Part shown: one piece after another, positions 58,867 to 64,000 of the stretch
Layout of the letters: every line of letters starts with the position of its first letter
Numbering within the stretch: position 1 is the first letter of the stretch
Source of the DNA: Rhodospirillum sp047263945
GTDB lineage: Bacteria; Pseudomonadota; Alphaproteobacteria; Rhodospirillales; Rhodospirillaceae
NCBI RefSeq assembly: GCF_047263945.1
Contig: NZ_JBLAVB010000008.1
Span: 166,386 to 230,385, forward strand
DNA: 64,000 nucleotides
Direction: 5' to 3'
Notes under the pieces: model-generated
Seen by the model: only the letters and a program-made list of their open reading frames with translations
What the model was told of the DNA's origin: nothing
Database searches by the model: none
Made by a program: the position numbers and the translations under genes

Positions 58867-59267
58867 TATCTAACGTGACACAAGCGCCGATGCAAGGGGG
58901 GAAATGGACCCCAAGTCCTATTGGCATCGGCCCTTTTTCAAGCGAATCAGTCTAAATTTGCGCATGCGTCTGAAAACTAGTCTCACTTCATAACCCTAAT
59001 CTGAACATGGATATGGCGCAAGAGGTTCGTCGCCAGTGACGTGTCACAGGTGATCGTTCCGTGCTGGGGCTTGACGATGTTTAGGAGCAACCACTCTCTT
59101 CCCGTTTCAGCGGTCATTCTGGAGCTAGGTGGGGAAACCCCCTTGGAAGGAGTGACCGACCCCGGTTATTCTTGACTTATTAGAGGGGTTTTTCGAAGGG
59201 ATGTGTTTTCGTCGGAATTGCCCTCGGGAACCGGGGAGACGAGAAGCCAAGGGGGGAGGGGGACGCA
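58867..59267. other. Gene-free stretch between fbpA and the antiporter gene
   Basis: About 400 bp with no credible gene. It should contain divergent promoters; the AT-richer part near 58945-58995 is the likely fbpA-side promoter region. The segment ends in a strong G-rich ribosome site (aaggggggaggggg) for the antiporter GTG start. No riboswitch was recognised. Confidence 0.4.
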
Positions 59268-61142
59268 GTGTACGCCTTGAGTGAGGCCTTTCTGTTCATG
59301 GTGGCTGCACTGCTCACCGTGCCGGTGTTCAAGCGGCTCGGCCTGGGTTCTGTGCTCGGCTATTTGACGGCTGGTATCCTGATTGGTCCGGCCATTTCAG
59401 GGCTGGTGACGGATGTGGAGAACATCCTTCATTTTTCCGAATTGGGTGTCGTCCTGTTGCTGTTCATTATTGGCCTTGAGTTACAGCCCAAGCGGTTATG
59501 GGCCCTGCGCAAGCCGGTCTTTGGCATGGGCGGTGCTCAGGTGGTGGTGACCGGTACGGTTTTAGCTCTGGTGGGACTGTTTCTGGGATTGCGCTGGGAT
59601 GCCGCGCTGGTGGCGGGTGTGGGCTTGGCCTTGTCCTCCACGGCGTTCTGCTTGCAGATTCTTGCCGAAAGGGGGCACCTGCGCACGGCCTATGGGCGAA
59701 ATGCCTTTTCCATTCTCCTCTTCCAGGATCTGGCGGTGGTTCCTGTTCTGGCCCTTGTTCCCCTGCTGGCACCCGGAACAGCGGCTGCTGACGACCTGGG
59801 AGCGGCCCTGGTTGCCGTGGCCAAGGCGGTGGGGGTGATCGTCGCCGTGGTGGTTCTGGGCCACTATGTGGTGGGGCGGTTCCTGGGATTCGTGGCCAAG
59901 TCCGAAGTGCCGGAGATGTTCACCGCGGCGGCCCTGGCCTTGGTGATCGGCGTGGCTCTGTTGATGGAAGCGGTGGGGTTGTCGATGGCCCTGGGCGCTT
60001 TCCTCGCCGGGGTTTTGCTGGCCGATTCCCTGTACCGCCACGAACTCGAGGCCACCATAGAACCCTTCAAGGGGCTGCTGCTGGGGCTGTTCTTCCTTGC
60101 CGTGGGGATGAGTGTCGATTTGGGCTTGATCTTCAACCATCCCAGCATGGTTGCAGGGCTGATTTTGGGCTTGTTGGCGGTGAAAGGCACGATTCTGTTC
60201 CTGCTGGGGCGTATCTTTGGCGCTACGCCCCGGTCGGCCCTTTCGCTCGCAGCCCTGATGCCGCAGGGGGGCGAGTTCGGGTTTGTGATTTTTGGGGTGG
60301 CGACGGCCACGGGGATTCTGGCGAAAGATACCGCCGACTTGCTGCTGGTGGTCGTGGCTCTGTCCATGGCACTCACCCCTCTTTTGGTGCAGTTGAACGC
60401 CCTGGCGCAAAATCGAGCACCTCGGGTGGAGAAAGCCCCGACCTATGACTCCATCGAATCGGAGGAGGATCACCGCGTCATCATTGCCGGCTTTGGGCGT
60501 TTTGGTCAGATCATTGCCCGAACGCTGCGCATGGCGGGGATTCCCTTTACGGCCTTGGAAGCCGATTTTGAGCAGATCGGCTTTGTTCGCCGATTCGGCA
60601 GTACCGTCCATTATGGGGATCCCTCCCGTCCGGATCTGCTGCGCGCTGCGGGAATTGACAGGGCCGAAGTGTTCGTTCTGGCCGTGGATGACCCGGAAAA
60701 GGCCCTGGATATTGCCGCCTATGTCAGGGAGCATTATCCCAACGTCAGGGTGCTCGCCCGGGCGCGCAACCGCACCTATGCTTACAAACTCATGGAGCGG
60801 GGTGTTTATAAGGTGTTCCGGGAAACCTATGGCTCCAGCCTGGAAATGGCCCAGGAGGTTTTTTTAGATCTGGGTTATTCGGATTCGATGGCTACGCGGA
60901 CGGTGAAGCTGTTCCGTGAGCATGACGAGGCCCTGATGGCCGAGCAGTTTGAGATCCGCCACGATGAAGAAGCTTTGATCGCCAGCGCCCGAGAAGCGGC
61001 AGAGGAACTCCGGGGCCTGTTCGAGCAAGATTCCGGTGGCGATCATGCGGCGCCTAACCTGCGTCTGCCACCGCTCCAGGTCCAGGGTGATGTGTGTGCC
61101 ATGCCCGGCGATTCAGGGGCGAATCCGGAGAGGGCTGATTAG
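59268..61142 (+). CDS. CPA2-family cation:proton antiporter with RCK domain (KefB/KefC type)
   Basis: A 624-residue protein: about 12 membrane helices (residues 1-385) of the Na+/H+ exchanger type, with the ion-site region LGLALSSTAFCLQ and AAALALVIGVALLMEAVGLSMALG. A TrkA-N/RCK nucleotide-binding domain follows from about residue 400 (VIIAGFGRFGQIIARTL, then FVLAVDDPEKAL) and then a charged tail. KefB/C proteins release K+ under electrophile stress and are gated by glutathione adducts. It starts with GTG 59268 behind a very strong ribosome site. The TAG stop is part of a palindromic element. Confidence 0.93.
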   Translation: MYALSEAFLFMVAALLTVPVFKRLGLGSVLGYLTAGILIGPAISGLVTDVENILHFSELGVVLLLFIIGLELQPKRLWALRKPVFGMGGAQVVVTGTVLALVGLFLGLRWDAALVAGVGLALSSTAFCLQILAERGHLRTAYGRNAFSILLFQDLAVVPVLALVPLLAPGTAAADDLGAALVAVAKAVGVIVAVVVLGHYVVGRFLGFVAKSEVPEMFTAAALALVIGVALLMEAVGLSMALGAFLAGVLLADSLYRHELEATIEPFKGLLLGLFFLAVGMSVDLGLIFNHPSMVAGLILGLLAVKGTILFLLGRIFGATPRSALSLAALMPQGGEFGFVIFGVATATGILAKDTADLLLVVVALSMALTPLLVQLNALAQNRAPRVEKAPTYDSIESEEDHRVIIAGFGRFGQIIARTLRMAGIPFTALEADFEQIGFVRRFGSTVHYGDPSRPDLLRAAGIDRAEVFVLAVDDPEKALDIAAYVREHYPNVRVLARARNRTYAYKLMERGVYKVFRETYGSSLEMAQEVFLDLGYSDSMATRTVKLFREHDEALMAEQFEIRHDEEALIASAREAAEELRGLFEQDSGGDHAAPNLRLPPLQVQGDVCAMPGDSGANPERAD

Positions 61143-61402
61143 AGTGCCTTCGAGGCCAAGTTGGTCCAAGAAGCATAGTAAACGACCGTCCGTACTTTTC
61201 AGTCACGGAACTTTGCCCCGCTCCCCCCTCGTTGGCGAGACTGGGGGCGAAAGGCCCCAGTCTCCAGTTTGTTGCTTTTAAAAGAGAAATGGGGGTTTGG
61301 GGGCATCCCCCCCAAATGGGCTTGGGCAATCGCCCAAAAAAGACGAGACACTGTGGTGTACTACGGCCAAGACGTGGCCCAATTTGATCTCAGAGCACTC
61401 TA
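61139..61402 (+). repeat. Multi-hairpin TIR element nested inside a palindrome
   Basis: The left arm (61139-61170, ttagagtgccttcgaggcca...) and right arm (61367-61402, ...ttgatctcagagcactctag) together make one palindrome of the 24342-24405 family. Between them, 61171-61366 is a complete hairpin element in the orientation of 34304-34492, with ends catagtaaacgaccg and ggtgtactacg and the hairpins GGGGC(g)AAAGGCCCC, TTTGGGGGC and TTGGGC-aatc-GCCCAA. Confidence 0.85.
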
Positions 61403-61445
61403 GATCATCGAGTGGATCATGTGATCTGAGGAGTTTTGTTCCAGG

Positions 61446-61481
61446 AAAAACGGCCCCCACTTGGCATAGGGGCCGTTTTTC
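61446..61481. terminator. Bidirectional Rho-independent terminator
   Basis: A 12-bp perfect stem AAAAACGGCCCC / GGGGCCGTTTTT with an 11-nt loop has A- and T-runs on both sides. It lies between the convergent antiporter and endopeptidase genes. Confidence 0.92.
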
Positions 61482-61504
61482 TGTCAGTAGGCCAACGGTT
61501 CCAC

Positions 61505-63412
61505 TCAATCGGCGCGGGCGACCTTGGTGACCGTAGGGGAATTCTGGAAGGCCACGTCGATCCGTTGACGCTCTGCCTTGAAGGAGGCCAACTCCGTCCC
61601 TTTGAGGGTTTTGCCGGAGGGGAAGCGGACATTCAAAGGATTCACTTGAGTGTTTTGCTTGAGCACTTCGTAATGCAAATGAGGCCCCGTGGACCGTCCG
61701 GTGGTGCCCACATAGCCGATAATTTGCCCCTGTTTGACCCGGCTACCTGCTTTTATGCCCTTGGCAAAGCCTTTCATGTGGGCATAGGCCGTTTTGAACT
61801 CGCTGTTATGGCGGATTCGCACATAGTTGCCGTAGGAGCTGAAGGGACCGGCTTTCTCGACAATCCCATCGCCTGCGGCATAGATCGGTGTCCCCCGCGG
61901 CGCCGCGAAGTCTACGCCCTTGTGCATCTTGGAATAGCCTAAAACCGGATGGAAACGTTTACCAAAGCCGGAGGATAAGCGGGCTCCATTGATGGGAGTG
62001 CGCAGCAGCGCCTTACGGACGCCTTCGCCCTTTTCGTTGTAATAGTCGACGTTCCCGTCTGCGTCCTCGAACCGATAGAGATTGTACTTGGTTCCTGACA
62101 GGGTCATAGACGCATAAAGAACATCTCCCGTGTGAGCGAGTCGTCCATCTTCGGTGTAGTACTCGTCATAGAAAATTTGGAAGCTGTCGTTCTTGCGGAT
62201 ATCCCGCTGAAAATCCACATCATAGGAGAAGATACGGATCAGCTCGGCCAAGGCGGACTGGGATGCTCCAACCTCCAGGCCTGCCTCGAACAGACTGGAC
62301 TGGATGACGCCATCCTGGCGTAGAACTTGGCGGACGAGGGGCTCATCCTGGGCGGAGGCGTGGAAGGCTCCGTTCTCATCCTGATCCAGGGTGATGGTGG
62401 TGCCAACGGAGGGTTCGAAACGCAGCCCGACAAGGTCAACGCTGGTGGTGGTGCTTTCCGCGTCGCCTTCACCGAGGGGCTCTTCGTGCGGGCGGAGTTC
62501 CAGGGTCAACTCATGTCCTGGCCGGATGTTTCGCGGATCGAAAACAGTGCGCATGGCGTCGACGGCCGCATAGGCTTCGGACCGGGGAACGTCCTGTTCA
62601 CCAAGCAGCTTCATCAGGGTGTCGCCAGAGGAGACCGTGATGGTCAGCGCGATGGTGTCTCCCGGCTCTCCCAGGTCTCCTGTGTCTGCGACCGTAGGCG
62701 GAAGAACTGCGTCTTCCTGGGGTTGTGGATCGCTCGACGGCCATTCCAGTCCATTCCGGTTGGCCATATCAGCCCAGCGATAGGCCTCGCTCAGACCGAA
62801 ATCGGCGAGGGTGATTGTTTCATCCCCGGACTTCGGTGCGGATTCCTCAGGCGATTCGGTTTCCGTGGACTCCGCAGCAAGGAAGTCTTCAGGGGGAATG
62901 GCGTCCGTCTCTTGGGAGGAGTGATCGACTGCAGCACTGGCTTCAGCCTCCAAGATCGCCTCTCCGTCTCCTAAAGAAGCAACAGCATTTGTTGCGTCAG
63001 GCACTGACGCCGTATTGGACGATGGGTCATTGGTCGATGGGGCCGCTTTTGATGCGCCGTGGAGCTCCGGATAGATAGCTGTTGGTTCGATAGGGCTCTG
63101 TTCAGTGGTGGCCGTCGTTATGCCCATGTCCGGTGCCGGAACGTCCTCCGCAGTCTCAACCGTACTCCCGATAGGGGGACGATTCGCTGTCGCAGGGGGC
63201 GGGACCGATTGCCTCGTTGCCATCTGACCCTTTTCCGGCGAAACCAGCAGGGGGCTGCCTGTCCGTGCGAGGGGCTTTGAGGAGGGCGGAGCGGCAAGGT
63301 CCGCAGTGCCTGAGCCTGCGGAAAGCTGAAGGAGGAAGAGCAGCGCACCGCAGGCAGCGCCAGCGATGGTTCCGTATAGGGTATGGCGGACCGGCCTAGC
63401 GGTCGGCGTCAT
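61505..63412 (-). CDS. M23-family peptidoglycan endopeptidase with LysM/OapA-like domain
   Basis: A 635-residue envelope protein. An N-terminal membrane anchor (about residues 12-32, LYGTIAGAACGALLFLLQL) is followed by a long acidic, low-complexity linker (about 35-245) and a LysM/OapA-like domain (VSSGDTLMKLLGEQDVPRSE, about 255-305). A connecting beta domain precedes a C-terminal LytM/M23 metallopeptidase (about 470-600). Zn ligands are seen in RFHPVLGYSKMHKGVDFAAP and GPHLHYEV. Such enzymes cut peptide crosslinks during growth or division. All catalytic residues appear intact, so it is probably an active DD-endopeptidase. Confidence 0.92.
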   Translation of the reverse strand: MTPTARPVRHTLYGTIAGAACGALLFLLQLSAGSGTADLAAPPSSKPLARTGSPLLVSPEKGQMATRQSVPPPATANRPPIGSTVETAEDVPAPDMGITTATTEQSPIEPTAIYPELHGASKAAPSTNDPSSNTASVPDATNAVASLGDGEAILEAEASAAVDHSSQETDAIPPEDFLAAESTETESPEESAPKSGDETITLADFGLSEAYRWADMANRNGLEWPSSDPQPQEDAVLPPTVADTGDLGEPGDTIALTITVSSGDTLMKLLGEQDVPRSEAYAAVDAMRTVFDPRNIRPGHELTLELRPHEEPLGEGDAESTTTSVDLVGLRFEPSVGTTITLDQDENGAFHASAQDEPLVRQVLRQDGVIQSSLFEAGLEVGASQSALAELIRIFSYDVDFQRDIRKNDSFQIFYDEYYTEDGRLAHTGDVLYASMTLSGTKYNLYRFEDADGNVDYYNEKGEGVRKALLRTPINGARLSSGFGKRFHPVLGYSKMHKGVDFAAPRGTPIYAAGDGIVEKAGPFSSYGNYVRIRHNSEFKTAYAHMKGFAKGIKAGSRVKQGQIIGYVGTTGRSTGPHLHYEVLKQNTQVNPLNVRFPSGKTLKGTELASFKAERQRIDVAFQNSPTVTKVARAD

Positions 63413-63883
63413 GGCGAAACTCCCAGGGTCTTCGCGTTTCGGTATCCAGGTCCTCTTCGATCCCGCCGAACAGCACCCTACTCCCTATTCTGTCTGAGAG
63501 CTGTTTCGCGCTGAAGGGTCGTGTCGGGAACGACTAGACGTCAGAATGGGCGAGTGAAGGAAGCCTGTCAAATGGTTCCAAGGCCCAATTCAGACACTTG
63601 GCGTAACTTTTTAACAGCCGACTTGCGCGAACTGCTGGAAGTGATTGTTTTATGGTGACTTAGCGAGATCTTCCATTGGAAGGGTCTGCCTTGGTCCGTC
63701 GCAGATTTTTGTGCCAACGGCCCCTGCAGCGCTTTCCTTCAGGAGAAGGTCAAAACGGCAAGCCTTGGCGCAACACACTGTGAGTCTCTACGTTCGCAGG
63801 CACTTCTTTTACCCATTGGGCCGTGAATTGGCAATCGCTTCGTCTCAGCTTCAACAAAACCGGGTCAACCGGCTCTTTTCCGA
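63413..63883. other. Gene-free stretch
   Basis: About 470 bp with no convincing gene; a short frame at 63645-63887 has no domain and ends in the promoter below. The region probably holds the endopeptidase promoter and upstream activating sequence for the strong promoter that follows. Confidence 0.4.
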
Positions 63884-63910
63884 TTGACGGGGTGGGTTTG
63901 GGTCTATAGA
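63884..63910 (+). promoter_or_regulatory. Strong sigma-70-type promoter, possibly of an rRNA operon
   Basis: TTGACG (63884-63889) and TATAGA (63905-63910) are close to consensus with a 15-bp spacer, shorter than ideal. The downstream sequence has a stem CCGCT...AGCGG (63913-63932) and a T-rich leader with no start codon up to the window end. This layout resembles stable-RNA leaders in Rhodospirillales, so an rRNA operon may begin just beyond the edge. Confidence 0.45.
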
Positions 63911-64000
63911 ACCCGCTCTCCCGACGGAGCGGTTGCTTTGTTGGGGCCGGGTTTTCTCCCTGGCTGGTTTTGTTTAATTCCTTGAATTGGCATTATTTTC

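Noticed and set aside
58905..59267. Possible riboswitch upstream of the antiporter gene
   Set aside because: No conserved core of a known riboswitch class and no strong stem close to the start could be identified.
63645..63887. 80-codon open frame near the right edge
   Set aside because: It ends inside the promoter-like sequence and has no domain or good start signal.

Overview
The window is high-GC DNA from a Gram-negative bacterium, most likely an alphaproteobacterium of the Rhodospirillales. The support is gene order (hisS-hemA-prfA-prmC-DUF4167, then clpB), a DUF4167 protein, a ThyX/Dut/Dcd thymidylate route and abundant intergenic palindromes of an alphaproteobacterial type. I see no phage, plasmid, CRISPR or classical transposase gene. 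Most of the window is ordinary chromosome, but it carries many small non-coding mobile-looking elements.

Layout. 1-1453: end of a metallophosphoesterase (LpxH-like) and a glycosyltransferase. 1685-3155: a dGTPase gene split by a 115-bp double palindrome. 3907-6325: arsenic operon on the minus strand (ArsR-ArsC fusion, ACR3 pump, ArsN2-type acetyltransferase) with a candidate ArsR operator. 6476-11547: DUF4336 protein, transglutaminase-like protein, dcd, an EamA exporter and a LysR regulator. 11561-18515: homoprotocatechuate meta-cleavage operon hpaG1-G2-E-D-F-H-I on the minus strand with divergent hpaR. 18516-20182: TetR/GST divergon with three stacked operators, then a decayed TauE/SafE gene. 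20835-22909: sensor kinase and NarL-type regulator. 23040-27519: two small membrane proteins, dut, thyX, a YcaQ-type glycosylase and YghU. 27716-34276: LysR regulator plus a ydcSTUV-patD-like polyamine uptake and gamma-aminobutyraldehyde oxidation operon. 34658-41302: tRNA-Gly(CCC), then hisS, a divergent glutamyl-tRNA reductase, prfA, prmC and the DUF4167 gene. 41535-43946: EamA/MocR divergon. 44210-47835: clpB and a membrane-associated partner. 48338-51811: a cyclic-nucleotide-binding/degenerate MinD-like protein followed by a Cache-PP2C phosphatase. 52053-58803: an unknown anchored protein, a ClC channel and an fbpABC iron(III) transporter with a Fur-like site. 59268-63412: KefB/C-type antiporter and an M23 endopeptidase. 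63884-64000: a strong promoter that may start an rRNA operon beyond the window.

The most unusual content is non-coding. At least eight loci hold large palindromes beginning and ending in (C/T)TAG-like tetranucleotides, often in pairs joined by a similar AT-rich linker. One pair interrupts dgt with a visible CTAG duplication. Several others supply or overlap the stop codon of the neighbouring gene. A second family of about 190 bp has terminal inverted repeats and four internal hairpins, one with a GAAA tetraloop. It occurs in three near-complete and two decayed copies, and in two places it sits inside the loop of the first family's palindrome. Together they look like a layered system of non-autonomous elements that shapes gene ends and operon structure.
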